DNA of 64,000 nt from Mesobacterium_A hydrothermale (GCF_035818635.1 NZ_JAYLLH010000009.1:62001-126000); one strand, 5' to 3'. Counted from the stretch's first letter, positions 33,426 through 41,798 are shown. Notes: generated by a model not told the origin, from the sequence alone. A program made the numbers and translations.

Positions 33426-35360
33426 TCATCCCTTGCCCTCCAGGTACCGGCGCTTGGCCTCTTCCTGGCGGCCGAAATCACGCACCATCGCCTCGATCGC
33501 GACCTCGTCAGATTTGTCGGCATAGCGGAATTCGCTGTCGGCATAGCGGTTGATTTCCTGAACCACCATGTCGACGGTGATCGGGCGGCGCAGTTCTTCG
33601 ATCATCGCTTTCTTGGTGTCATAGTCCCTGAACAGGAACAGGTCCGGGTTTTCCATCCAGTCATCCGGCAATTCGAAATCCATTGCGCGCACCTTGACCG
33701 CGTCGGTGATGTTCTTGATCGCGCGTCCGGTGAACCGCTCATCCGCCTGCTGGATCGCCTTGAGGTAGGTGCCCAGCTTGGCAATCGTGTCCAGCTCGCC
33801 GATCTGGTCGCGCACCTGGTCGAACACGCGCATCAACCCGTCCTCGTGCGGACGGTTGTGCGATTCAAAGCTCGCGGCCACGGCGCGTTTGATTTCCTGC
33901 GCGGCAAAAAGCTCATGCTGGCCCAGCGGAATAACATGCGCCTTGCCCAGAAGCAGCGCTAGAATGTCGATGTAATCCTCTCGTGTTTGCGGCCCATCCA
34001 CCAGGAACCGGGCGCCCGCCCGCTGCCGCAGCGCGTCATCGACGTTTTCAGGATAGTTCGAGAACATCCCGAAGGTACAATTCCCGCGCACAACCGTATT
34101 GGCGCCGGCAAAGGCCTCCATGAAAACCGCGGTGACCTCTTGCTGCCCGGCACTGGATTGCCGGTCGCCACGCTTGCCGGCGATCTGGTCGATATCATCG
34201 ATGGTGCCAAAGCCGATCACGCCGGGGTCCAGCACGTTCTGCACAAAAGCCTTGGCATTCTGCCCGGACTTGCCCTGGTAGCTGTCGATATTGTCGATCC
34301 CGAAGTTCTGATAGCGAAAGGCATAGCCCGCCGCCCCGCAATAGTCGTTGATCAGCCCCGCCATCATCTGGATCAGCGTTGTCTTGCCCGTCCCCGGTTT
34401 GCCATCCCCCATGAAGGTAAAGATGAACCCACCCAGTTCGGCAAAAGGGTTCAGCCGCCGGTCAAAGTCATAGGCCATCAGCATCTTCGACAGCCGCATC
34501 GCCTGGTACTTGGCGATGTGGTTGCCAACCACCTGGTGTGGTTTCTTGAACTGCATGGTCAGGGTCGTGCCCCTGGCCTTGGTCGCAGGGGTAAATCCGC
34601 GCAGCGTCAGATCATCCACCTCGACCCGATATGACCTGTCCTTGAACCCGGCCAGAACGCCCATGTTCTGCGCCCGCAGCGACAGCTTCTCCATCACCTG
34701 CTCGGCATGGGCCAACACCACCGCGACCAACCGCGCATCGTCGCTGGCCAGTGTCGCCAGCTTCTGGTCCAACTCCCACAACACCCCGTGCAGACACAGC
34801 TGGGCGTTGTCGGTCAAGACCTCGTCCGCCGCGCCCACGTCGACCGAAACCTCGGTCGCGTGCGGCGCCAGAAGGAAAGCCAACGCATTGGCAAAGCTAT
34901 AGCCGACGGCCACCGCCTCTGCCGCCAGAAGTTCCGAAAACGCCGCCTTTCGATCCGCAGGCAATGCCCCTTGCAGGTTCGCGCGTTTCAGATCGGACAG
35001 CCCGTTGGCAGTGCTGAACTCCGCACCGATTTCCAGCGCGATCGCCAGCGCGCGGCGCAGCCCGTGCATCACCGACGCCTGCATCGGGGACGTCAGCGGA
35101 TCGTCGCCATCCGCATCCCGGATCCGGTCGATCAGGTGCACGCCTTCCGCCCGCGCCGTCGACCGCGTCACCAATCCCGGCGTGGTCGACCGGAACCGCC
35201 GCCCCGTCGAAATCCCCGGTGACCGTTCGACCGGTGCGGCAGCACTCATCTTGGCGATGCGCGGCGTGTGGTCAAACCCGTCCAGCATCGCAACTGCGGC
35301 AGGGTAGTGCCTGATAATGTCTTCTTCGCGCAACTCCATCAGATCGGCGTTCAGGCTCAT
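33426..35360 (-). CDS. AAA+ family ATPase of an uncharacterised operon
   Basis: This 644-residue protein carries one AAA+ module in its central to C-terminal part: Walker A GKPGTGKT with K326, Walker B-like FGTIDDIDQIAG near residue 385, and a sensor-1-like FGMFSNYPENVDD. The first 270 residues are a separate domain with no familiar motif, containing a helical stretch rich in Ala and Leu. AAA+ ATPases of this size usually act as hexameric remodelling machines. Its neighbours are a coiled-coil protein, an unknown protein and three membrane proteins, so remodelling of membrane-bound or coiled-coil polymers is a possibility. The gene starts 51 bp after the 371-residue protein gene. Confidence 0.82.
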   Translation of the reverse strand: MSLNADLMELREEDIIRHYPAAVAMLDGFDHTPRIAKMSAAAPVERSPGISTGRRFRSTTPGLVTRSTARAEGVHLIDRIRDADGDDPLTSPMQASVMHGLRRALAIALEIGAEFSTANGLSDLKRANLQGALPADRKAAFSELLAAEAVAVGYSFANALAFLLAPHATEVSVDVGAADEVLTDNAQLCLHGVLWELDQKLATLASDDARLVAVVLAHAEQVMEKLSLRAQNMGVLAGFKDRSYRVEVDDLTLRGFTPATKARGTTLTMQFKKPHQVVGNHIAKYQAMRLSKMLMAYDFDRRLNPFAELGGFIFTFMGDGKPGTGKTTLIQMMAGLINDYCGAAGYAFRYQNFGIDNIDSYQGKSGQNAKAFVQNVLDPGVIGFGTIDDIDQIAGKRGDRQSSAGQQEVTAVFMEAFAGANTVVRGNCTFGMFSNYPENVDDALRQRAGARFLVDGPQTREDYIDILALLLGKAHVIPLGQHELFAAQEIKRAVAASFESHNRPHEDGLMRVFDQVRDQIGELDTIAKLGTYLKAIQQADERFTGRAIKNITDAVKVRAMDFELPDDWMENPDLFLFRDYDTKKAMIEELRRPITVDMVVQEINRYADSEFRYADKSDEVAIEAMVRDFGRQEEAKRRYLEGKG

Positions 35361-35371
35361 CGCGCCACCCT

Positions 35372-35396
35372 CTCTTTCATCTTTCCTAAAATACTC
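35372..35396 (-). repeat. 25-nt interspersed repeat, copy A
   Basis: The minus strand reads GAGTATTTTAGGAAAGATG followed by AAAGAG here. A near-identical copy is at 41773-41797 on the plus strand, with one extra base. It lies in the 51-bp gap before the AAA+ gene and overlaps the start of its ribosome-binding region. Similar short AT-rich strings recur in roseobacter intergenic regions as I remember them. Confidence 0.55.
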
Positions 35397-35411
35397 AAAT
35401 CCAACGGGCCC

Positions 35412-36527
35412 CTAGTAGCGCAACACCCGCCCGCCCGGGCTGACCACGTATTTCGTGACGCTGGCAAACCCCGGCGGGTTCTTTTCCGCCAGCACCTGGA
35501 ACGGGCGTTCCGGCAGGATGATGCTGCGTTCCATCCGGGTCGCGCCGGTTTCGACACCGCGGCCGGAAAACGGATCCAGCGCGAAAATCTCGCGCTCCAC
35601 CCGGGAAAACCAGCCGGCGCGCTCTTCCCGCACGCTTTCGCTTTCCAGCACCTCATCGGTCCAGGCCAGCGCCCAGTCTTCTCCCTGCGGCGCGGCAGCC
35701 TGTTCCAGCACCTCGCGGATCGGACCGTGCTGAAGTGTATAGGCGTGCGAATACATCGGGCCGATATGGATCCGGCGCAACCGTTTCGGGTGCAGATCGT
35801 CAAAGCTTTCATCAAGGCCCTTGGCGATCGTCAGCAATTTCAGCCCACCCAGCGATTGACCGATCAGGTGCGCCTGCACTTCCGGCCAGCGGCGCTGATC
35901 GTTGGGAAGCGCTGTGCGGCCGGTATCCTCAACCTCCATCAGATAGATTGTCGGCAGGTTGATCTGGCTGTCATAGACTGCCCAATGCACCATGTACCGG
36001 CGCCTGTCACCCACCCCGGACAGCCAGGCCACTTCGGGATCGTTGCGGGCCCAGAACAGGTCCCCGCGCAACAAGTCCTCGTAATAGAGTCTCTGCGACA
36101 GCGCAAACTGGAGTCGGGTCGGGATCTGCTGTTCACCGATGATCTGCGCCACCATCTGGTTCTTCAACTGAGCGGCAGAGGGCATCCCGGCCAGGTGCCG
36201 TTCGGCTTGTTGCGCATCGTTGGCCATGACCATCAGTTCCTGCGCCGTGGGAAAGCCGCTTTCATGCTTGTCCATGGTCAGCGAGCCGAAGAACTGCCCT
36301 GTATCGCGCCCGGCCAACAGGTATTTCAGGCCCAGCGCCCGAAAGCTGAAAGCAATCGACCGGATGTATCGCGTCAGCACCTCCACTTCTTGCTTGGTCA
36401 GGCTCTGCTCTGCCTGCATCACGGCGGCCACGCGGCCCATATGGGCTGTGATCCGCTCGAACTTTTCGAAATAGCGGCGGCTTGCGTAAGTGTCGGTCAG
36501 GCCGACGTGATCATGGTCTTCCGTCAT
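35412..36527 (-). CDS. Uncharacterised 371-residue protein of the AAA+ operon
   Basis: The protein is predicted soluble, mostly helical in its first half (LTKQEVEVLTRYIRSIAFSF, LKYLLAGRD) and mixed in its second half, with the C-terminal end VTKYVVSPGGRVLRY. No signal peptide, membrane helix or catalytic motif is visible, and I recognise no family. It sits between the coiled-coil gene (88 bp before) and the AAA+ gene (51 bp after). ATG 36527 has only a weak GGGGAT ribosome-binding site, which may lower its level compared with its neighbours. Confidence 0.72.
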   Translation of the reverse strand: MTEDHDHVGLTDTYASRRYFEKFERITAHMGRVAAVMQAEQSLTKQEVEVLTRYIRSIAFSFRALGLKYLLAGRDTGQFFGSLTMDKHESGFPTAQELMVMANDAQQAERHLAGMPSAAQLKNQMVAQIIGEQQIPTRLQFALSQRLYYEDLLRGDLFWARNDPEVAWLSGVGDRRRYMVHWAVYDSQINLPTIYLMEVEDTGRTALPNDQRRWPEVQAHLIGQSLGGLKLLTIAKGLDESFDDLHPKRLRRIHIGPMYSHAYTLQHGPIREVLEQAAAPQGEDWALAWTDEVLESESVREERAGWFSRVEREIFALDPFSGRGVETGATRMERSIILPERPFQVLAEKNPPGFASVTKYVVSPGGRVLRY

Positions 36528-36545
36528 ATCCCCGATCCAGAAGGC

Positions 36546-36605
36546 CCCGGGTCAGGCCCGGGACTTGGTCACTCGTGAAACGTGCAGACTCCGGGAAAAC
36601 CCGGG
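36546..36605. repeat. Two GC-rich hairpins in the operon gap
   Basis: The gap between the coiled-coil gene and the 371-residue protein gene holds two hairpins: CCCGGG-TCAGG-CCCGGG at 36546-36562 and CCGGG-AAAA-CCCGG at 36591-36604. Neither has a long T run. They may act as attenuators or mRNA-stabilising ends that let the coiled-coil protein be made in excess over the ATPase. The first resembles a palindrome common in alphaproteobacterial intergenic regions. Confidence 0.45.
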
Positions 36606-36615
36606 ATCTTCGGTA

Positions 36616-37692
36616 TCATCCGCCGTAAAGGTTCTTGTCGTGTTTTTCGACAATCGCCTGGAACCGGCGAGCGAAACGCTCATCTGCCTTGGCCTTGGCC
36701 TCCAGAACCTGGCGGGCAAAGACCATGTGGTCTTCGTGGGCTTCCAGCATGTCGGCCATGCGCTGGTTGGTGGCGGTGCCGATCGCGGCCATCGCGGCCT
36801 GGGCTTCCTTGTCGGTTTCCACCCCGATCTCGTTGATCCGGTGCGCCACGTCCTGTTGCTGGGCGGTTTTCAGCGACTTGGTCAGCGCATCGTACAGTAC
36901 GACCCGTTGCTTGGTGTCGGTTTGCAGTTTGTTGATCAGCACCATCTGAGTCGCGGCCTGGTTCTGAAGGCTGTCGACCCAGGTCTTGCCCTTTTCGATA
37001 TAGCGTTCCAGCGTCTGGCTCTTTGCCAGCTTCACCTGTTCTTGTTGCACAAGGTCATTGTAGGCCTTGTTCAGATCGGCCAGTTCGGTTTCCAGCTTCG
37101 TACGCGCGGCCGCATCCTGTTCGACGCTGATCTTGTTTTCCAACTCGATGATCTTGGGATCCATCGCCACGATCTCGGCCCGGACGGCTTCCAATTCGCC
37201 GACTGTCAACTCGCGTTCGTCCAGCGTCTCTGACAGGTTGGTTTCCACCTTGCCCTTTTGTTGGTTCAGCACCTCCAACTGACCTTCCAGCAGCCTGGTA
37301 ATGGTATCGGACTTGGCAATCAGGTCTTGCAGCTTGTCGTCGATGTTCGCGGTCTTGATCCTCTCCTGTCGCATCGAATCCGATTTGGCGCTGGAAAAGA
37401 TGCCGACAAAGCTTTCCCAACCGGTTTTCGAGCGCATCTCTTCGAAATCCTTGGAAAAGGCCGCTGTCACGTCGTCCAGCCCCATGATCAGTTCCGCGAT
37501 GTTGGCATTCATCACGTCAGTATGGGCGTGGACATCGTCCAAAGAGGCGTTCTCGATATCGATGGAAACATCGTCACCCGATTTCATCCGCGCCCTCGCG
37601 GTTTCGATCCGGCCAGTCAGTTCGGATATCTTGGCCTGCGCTTCGGCCACCTGGGCCTGTGACGCACGGACCTGGGCTTCAAAATCGGACAT
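36616..37692 (-). CDS. Long coiled-coil protein (distantly TelA-like) heading the AAA+ operon
   Basis: The 358-residue protein is almost wholly helical, with several long heptad stretches (residues about 5-35, 125-240 and 270-345) and an acidic pI. It has no membrane helix. The late part (KTWVDSLQNQAATQMVLINK, VVLYDALTKSLK) resembles the TelA toxic-anion-resistance family and also, in style, PspA/Vipp-like proteins, but I cannot assign either firmly. It starts at ATG 37692 with a strong AGGAGG 7 nt upstream, better than any other gene of the operon, which suggests high expression. A hairpin at 37787-37816 precedes it. It is the most likely structural component of the system. Confidence 0.75.
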   Translation of the reverse strand: MSDFEAQVRASQAQVAEAQAKISELTGRIETARARMKSGDDVSIDIENASLDDVHAHTDVMNANIAELIMGLDDVTAAFSKDFEEMRSKTGWESFVGIFSSAKSDSMRQERIKTANIDDKLQDLIAKSDTITRLLEGQLEVLNQQKGKVETNLSETLDERELTVGELEAVRAEIVAMDPKIIELENKISVEQDAAARTKLETELADLNKAYNDLVQQEQVKLAKSQTLERYIEKGKTWVDSLQNQAATQMVLINKLQTDTKQRVVLYDALTKSLKTAQQQDVAHRINEIGVETDKEAQAAMAAIGTATNQRMADMLEAHEDHMVFARQVLEAKAKADERFARRFQAIVEKHDKNLYGG

Positions 37693-37786
37693 TCGGTACC
37701 TCCTGTAATCAAGCACTTGGGTGGCATATGGGTAATGTTATGCGGATTTACATCGGAACAGCCCGACGAATTCGCGCCACTGTTGC

Positions 37787-37816
37787 AAACCTGCCTCCGC
37801 TTGGAAAGGCAGGTTT
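37787..37816. terminator. Hairpin with AAACCTGCCT stem, upstream of the coiled-coil gene
   Basis: AAACCTGCCT at 37787-37796 pairs with AGGCAGGTTT at 37807-37816 over a 10-nt loop, followed by T and then CCG. Symmetrical A and T ends allow termination in either direction. It lies about 95 bp before the coiled-coil start on the minus strand, so it could be a terminator for read-through from creatinase or a regulatory leader hairpin. Confidence 0.5.
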
Positions 37817-37945
37817 TCCGTAATCGCTGTTATTAGGTGTTCTGCGGCAATCTGCTATGGAATTTTTTTACTCCGCAATGCCCCCACAAGCGCCCAGAGC
37901 ACAGGAACCAGGGCCGCGCGACCCAGCGCAGCCACGGGCAAGGCA

Positions 37946-37976
37946 GATGCGCCCCGGCCGCTGACCGGGGCGCATC
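37946..37976 (-). terminator. Hairpin following the creatinase gene
   Basis: A perfect 12-bp stem GATGCGCCCCGG / CCGGGGCGCATC with a 7-nt loop begins 9 bp after the creatinase stop codon. There is no T tract behind it on the minus strand, so it is either a terminator of the T-poor kind or a 3'-end stabiliser. Position and stem strength make it the likely transcript end of the creatinase gene. Confidence 0.55.
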
Positions 37977-37984
37977 CGGGCGTA

Positions 37985-39190
37985 TCAGCCCACCACGTTG
38001 AACTCTGGCCCATAGGGATAACCGGTGATGTTTTCATTTCCGTCTTCGGTGATGACAAGGATATCATGCTCACGGTATCCGCCTGCACCGGGTTGCCCAT
38101 GGGCGATGGTCAGCATCGGTTCCATCGAAATCACCATGCCCGGTTGCAGCACCGTGTCGATGTCTTCACGCAGCTCCAAACCCGCTTCTCGCCCGTAATA
38201 GTGACTGAGCACGCCGAATGAATGCCCATAGCCGAATGTCCGGTACTGTAGCAGATCACGTTCGGCAAAAAACGCGTTGATCTGCTGTGTCACCTCTGCG
38301 CAGGACGCGCCGGGTTTCAGCAGGCTGATGCCCAGCTCATGCGCACCCACATTGGCGTTCCAGATCGCAAGGCTGGCGTCATCGACCTCTTCAACGAACA
38401 TGGTGCGTTCTAGCGCGGTGTAGTAGCCGGAAATCATCGGGAAAGTATTCAGCGAAAGGATGTCGCCGCGTTGAAGGACCCGCCCCGTCACCGGGTTGTG
38501 CGCGCCATCGGTGTTCAGCCCCGACTGGAACCAGACCCAGGTATCGCGGTATTCGGCATCGGGGAACCGCCTGGCGATTTCCAGTTCCATCGCATCCCGG
38601 CCCGCCATGGCCACATCGATTTCACGCACACCGGCCTTGACCGCGTCGCGGATCGCGTACCCGCCGACATCGGCCACGGCAGCCCCTGCGCGGATCAAGG
38701 CAATTTCCGCGGGGGATTTCATCATCCGCTGGCGCATTGTGTCCTGATGCACCTCGACCGTCGCGGCGGGTGTCAGGAAGGCTTGCAGCCTGGCCATCTC
38801 CTGTATGTTCAGGTGATCGCCTTCGATCCCGATCGTTCCACCGGTTCCGGTCACCGTCTTGACCGCGTCCCAAAAGTTTTCGCGCGACCAATCGGTATAG
38901 GTGATGTTGTCGCCATGGCTGCGTCGCCAGGGCTGTCCGGCATCGATTCCCGCAGAAATAGTGACTGACTCTGCTGCGGTAACGACCAGCGCATAGCGTC
39001 GCCCGAAGGCACAATACAGAAAGCCCGAGTAGTAGGCGATGTTGTGCATCGCGGTGAAGACACAGGCGCTCAGACCCTTGTCAGCCATGATCGCGCGCAG
39101 GCCGGCCAGACGCGCTTCGTACTCGGCATCGGAAAACGGCAAACCGGCTTTTTCGCCGTTGTGAAAACGATAGTGCTGGGGACGTTCCAT
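37985..39190 (-). CDS. Creatinase (creatine amidinohydrolase)
   Basis: This 401-residue enzyme of the pita-bread fold hydrolyses creatine to sarcosine and urea. It matches Pseudomonas creatinase closely from memory: HNIAYYSGFLYCAFGR, the active-site segment FQSGLNTDGAHNPVTG with the catalytic His, FGYGHSFG and SHYYGREAGLELREDID. Unlike related aminopeptidases P, creatinases are metal-independent. ATG 39190 has GGAGGG 6 nt away; the frame to 39250 has a less typical start. No sarcosine oxidase or urease genes are visible next to it, so creatine metabolism must be completed elsewhere. It is followed by an alpha/beta hydrolase gene upstream on the same strand. Confidence 0.93.
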   Translation of the reverse strand: MERPQHYRFHNGEKAGLPFSDAEYEARLAGLRAIMADKGLSACVFTAMHNIAYYSGFLYCAFGRRYALVVTAAESVTISAGIDAGQPWRRSHGDNITYTDWSRENFWDAVKTVTGTGGTIGIEGDHLNIQEMARLQAFLTPAATVEVHQDTMRQRMMKSPAEIALIRAGAAVADVGGYAIRDAVKAGVREIDVAMAGRDAMELEIARRFPDAEYRDTWVWFQSGLNTDGAHNPVTGRVLQRGDILSLNTFPMISGYYTALERTMFVEEVDDASLAIWNANVGAHELGISLLKPGASCAEVTQQINAFFAERDLLQYRTFGYGHSFGVLSHYYGREAGLELREDIDTVLQPGMVISMEPMLTIAHGQPGAGGYREHDILVITEDGNENITGYPYGPEFNVVG

Positions 39191-39377
39191 GTGAAACCCT
39201 CCGTCTGGATGCCGGACGGTGGGCGTCTTCTGGACCCGCCCCCACCGCAACCCGGCAAAGAAAGGTCCCGGCGTTCAGGACGGATTATGCGACGTGCCCC
39301 GATGGGGCGTGGGCGACGCCATCGCCCAGTCAACCGATGCTGTATCAGGAATCGCGGGTTTGAAAAGCCCAGGCGTA

Positions 39378-40160
39378 TCAGCCAAGCAGCGTTTTCATCA
39401 TCTCTGACTTCGGATCACGCAAACCGTCGATGACATCGAAGTGGTGTTTGCCCGCTTCGACAACGCAAGACGCCCCCCATGCGTCGGCCAGCCAACGCGC
39501 CTGATCCAGGAAAACGGGTCGTTCGTCGCCACCAACCCAGACGGTCACGGGCATCTGCGGCCGGGGCGTCAAGACCGGACTTTCAGCGGCCGCCGCATCC
39601 GCATCCATCCGGAAATCATCGTTCATCTTTGTCAGCAAAAGCGGCCGCAGGTCCGCGACCGGAGAGATCGGCATCACCCGTTCGACCCTGTCCCGCACTG
39701 CGCCGGGCAGCACGTTTGCCATCCGCGCCACAAGATGCCCGCCCGCCGAATGGCCCGCCAGGCGGATCGGGCCTGGCACCTTGTCGGCCACCATCGCAAT
39801 CGCATGCGCGACCTGCCCGGTGATTTGCGCAATCGAAACATCGGGGCACAAGTCATAGCCCGGCATTGCCACCGCCCAGCCGCTGTCCAGCGCGCCGGTC
39901 GCAAAATGCGACCACTCCTGCCGCCCGAACCGGCGCCAATACCCACCATGCACAAAAACCAACAGCCCCGTGGCCTGACCATCGGGAAAGAACAGATCAA
40001 CCGCCTGGCGATCCGTCGGACCATAGGACAGGTTCAGCCGCGCCCGTCCAGCCGCCGACAACGCATCGCGAAACGCCTGCGCCGCGGCGGCCCAGCGCGG
40101 CGGATAGTCTGCCGCGTTCGGAATGTACTCTGCATTGGCATAGGCGTCGTCGTAGTCCAT
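39378..40160 (-). CDS. Alpha/beta hydrolase, kynurenine formamidase-like
   Basis: The 260-residue hydrolase has the oxyanion HGGYW motif near residue 75, the nucleophile elbow GHSAGG and a late histidine in GKHHFDV. This combination is shared with arylformamidases (KynB-like) and related carboxylesterases or amidases. It is encoded upstream of creatinase on the same strand, 187 bp away; whether it acts on a creatine-related amide is unknown. I prefer ATG 40160 because AGGGA lies 8 nt upstream; GTG 40166 is the other option. Confidence 0.85.
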   Translation of the reverse strand: MDYDDAYANAEYIPNAADYPPRWAAAAQAFRDALSAAGRARLNLSYGPTDRQAVDLFFPDGQATGLLVFVHGGYWRRFGRQEWSHFATGALDSGWAVAMPGYDLCPDVSIAQITGQVAHAIAMVADKVPGPIRLAGHSAGGHLVARMANVLPGAVRDRVERVMPISPVADLRPLLLTKMNDDFRMDADAAAAESPVLTPRPQMPVTVWVGGDERPVFLDQARWLADAWGASCVVEAGKHHFDVIDGLRDPKSEMMKTLLG

Positions 40161-40242
40161 GGTCACTTTCCCTGATCCCTCTGGACATCAGTGATAGCAG
40201 ATGATTTGCCTGTGCCATCCTTAAAACGCAGGAGGGACCGCC

Positions 40243-41718
40243 ATGCTGGATCAGCCCACCAACCTGAAATCGCTGCTGAAAGACCCCAGCCTTCTGGAAA
40301 CCCGTGCCTATGTGAATGGCACCTGGATCGAAGGCGACAGCACATTTGACGTGACCAACCCCGCCCGGGGCGACGTGATCGCCCAGGTCGCCGATCTGTC
40401 ACGGGCGCAAGTGGCCGAGGCCATCGACGCCGCCTATGCCGCGCAAAAGGACTGGGCCCGATGGACCGGTAAAGAGCGCGCGGCGGTGCTGCGCCGCTGG
40501 TTCGACCTGATGATGGAAAACCAGCATGACCTGGGCGTTATCCTGACCGCCGAGCAGGGCAAACCCCTGGCCGAAGCCAAGGGCGAGATCGCCTATGGCG
40601 CGTCGTTTGTCGAGTTCTTTGGCGAAGAGGCCAAGCGGATCTATGGCGAGCTGATTCCCGGGCACCAGCGGGACAAGCGCATTCAGGTGATGAAGCAGCC
40701 GATCGGCGTCGCCGCGTCGATCACCCCGTGGAACTTCCCCAACGCGATGATCACCCGCAAGGCTGGCCCGGCACTGGCAGCGGGCTGTGCCTTCGTTGCC
40801 CGCCCCGCCGCGGAAACGCCGCTTTCGGCCACGGTACTGGCGGTGCTGGCGGAACGTGCGGGGATTCCCGCAGGTGTGTTCAACGTCGTGACCTCGTCCC
40901 GGTCATCCGAGATCGGCAAGGAGTTCTGTGAGAATCCCAAGGTTCGCAAGCTGACCTTCACCGGGTCTACCGAAGTGGGCCGTATCCTGCTGCGTCAGGC
41001 GGCAGACCAGGTGATGAAATGTTCGATGGAACTGGGCGGCAACGCGCCCTTCATCGTGTTCGACGATGCCGATCTGGATGCCGCGGTCGAAGGCGCGATC
41101 CTGTGCAAGCTGCGCAACAACGGTCAGACCTGCGTCTGTGCAAACCGCATTTACGTGCAGGCCGGCGTCTATGACGCCTTCGCGGAGAAACTCGCGCAGC
41201 GCGTTGGCCAGATGAAGGTGGGGGACGGGCTGGAAGAAGGCACCGACCTTGGCCCGCTGATCAACACCGACGCAATCACCAAGGTCCAGGAGCATGTGGC
41301 CGATGCGGTGTCAAAGGGCGCCAAGGTGATCATGGGCGGTGGCGATCCGGTTCAGGGTCCCGGAAACTACCTGCACCCCACCATCGTGACCGGTGTCACG
41401 CAAGACATGGCCGTGGCGACCGAAGAGACTTTTGGTCCCCTGGCGCCACTGTTCAGGTTCGACACGGAGGATGACGTGATCGAGATGGCCAATGACACGA
41501 TTTTCGGTCTGGCAAGCTATTTCTATGCCAAGGATCTGAGCCGGGTCTACAAGGTTGCCGAAGCATTGGAATACGGGATCGTCGGCGTGAATACCGGGAT
41601 CATCTCGACCGAGGTAGCGCCGTTTGGCGGGGTCAAGCAATCGGGCCTGGGCCGCGAAGGCAGCCACCACGGCATCGAAGATTACCTGGAGATGAAATAC
41701 GTCTGCCTGTCGGTGTGA
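40243..41718 (+). CDS. gabD: Succinate-semialdehyde dehydrogenase (NAD(P)+)
   Basis: The 491-residue aldehyde dehydrogenase oxidises succinate semialdehyde to succinate. Visible are the N-terminal MPWNFP-type motif (ITPWNFPNAMITRK), MELGGNAPFIVFDDADLD with the general-base Glu, and NNGQTCVCANRIYV with the catalytic Cys. The length and the C-terminal PFGGVKQSGLGREG fit GabD better than other ALDH families. It has its own promoter region divergent from the alpha/beta hydrolase, a GGAGG ribosome-binding site, and strong hairpins after its stop. No gabT is next to it. Confidence 0.9.
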   Translation: MLDQPTNLKSLLKDPSLLETRAYVNGTWIEGDSTFDVTNPARGDVIAQVADLSRAQVAEAIDAAYAAQKDWARWTGKERAAVLRRWFDLMMENQHDLGVILTAEQGKPLAEAKGEIAYGASFVEFFGEEAKRIYGELIPGHQRDKRIQVMKQPIGVAASITPWNFPNAMITRKAGPALAAGCAFVARPAAETPLSATVLAVLAERAGIPAGVFNVVTSSRSSEIGKEFCENPKVRKLTFTGSTEVGRILLRQAADQVMKCSMELGGNAPFIVFDDADLDAAVEGAILCKLRNNGQTCVCANRIYVQAGVYDAFAEKLAQRVGQMKVGDGLEEGTDLGPLINTDAITKVQEHVADAVSKGAKVIMGGGDPVQGPGNYLHPTIVTGVTQDMAVATEETFGPLAPLFRFDTEDDVIEMANDTIFGLASYFYAKDLSRVYKVAEALEYGIVGVNTGIISTEVAPFGGVKQSGLGREGSHHGIEDYLEMKYVCLSV

Positions 41719-41728
41719 CCCGCCGCGC

Positions 41729-41748
41729 AGAGGGGGCCAGCCCCCTCT
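41729..41748 (+). terminator. Hairpin just after gabD
   Basis: AGAGGGGG-CCAG-CCCCCTCT forms an 8-bp stem 11 nt after the gabD stop, followed by T then GG. It is probably an accessory terminator or 3' stabiliser preceding the stronger one at 41799. Confidence 0.55.
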
Positions 41749-41772
41749 TGGCCGTTGGCCAATTCACCCCCG

Positions 41773-41797
41773 GAGTATTTTACGGAAAGATGAAAGA
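41773..41797 (+). repeat. 25-nt interspersed repeat, copy B
   Basis: GAGTATTTTACGGAAAGAT plus GAAAGA, the partner of the copy at 35372-35396 on the other strand. It lies between two hairpins in the 130-bp gap between gabD and grpE. The pair differ by one inserted base. Confidence 0.55.
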
Positions 41798-41798
41798 C

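Noticed and set aside
33017..33544. Longer 175-residue version of the small membrane protein
   Set aside because: The extra 44 N-terminal residues overlap the AAA+ gene and are arginine-rich without conservation; ATG 33412 has a good ribosome-binding site.
37855..37945. Minus-strand sequence encoding LPVAALGRAALVPVLW plus RSKK, reminiscent of a VPLPA-CTERM sorting tail
   Set aside because: It is only readable as a frame that begins inside creatinase and runs through the terminator hairpin; no start codon, no protein body. Probably chance similarity, at most a decayed fragment.
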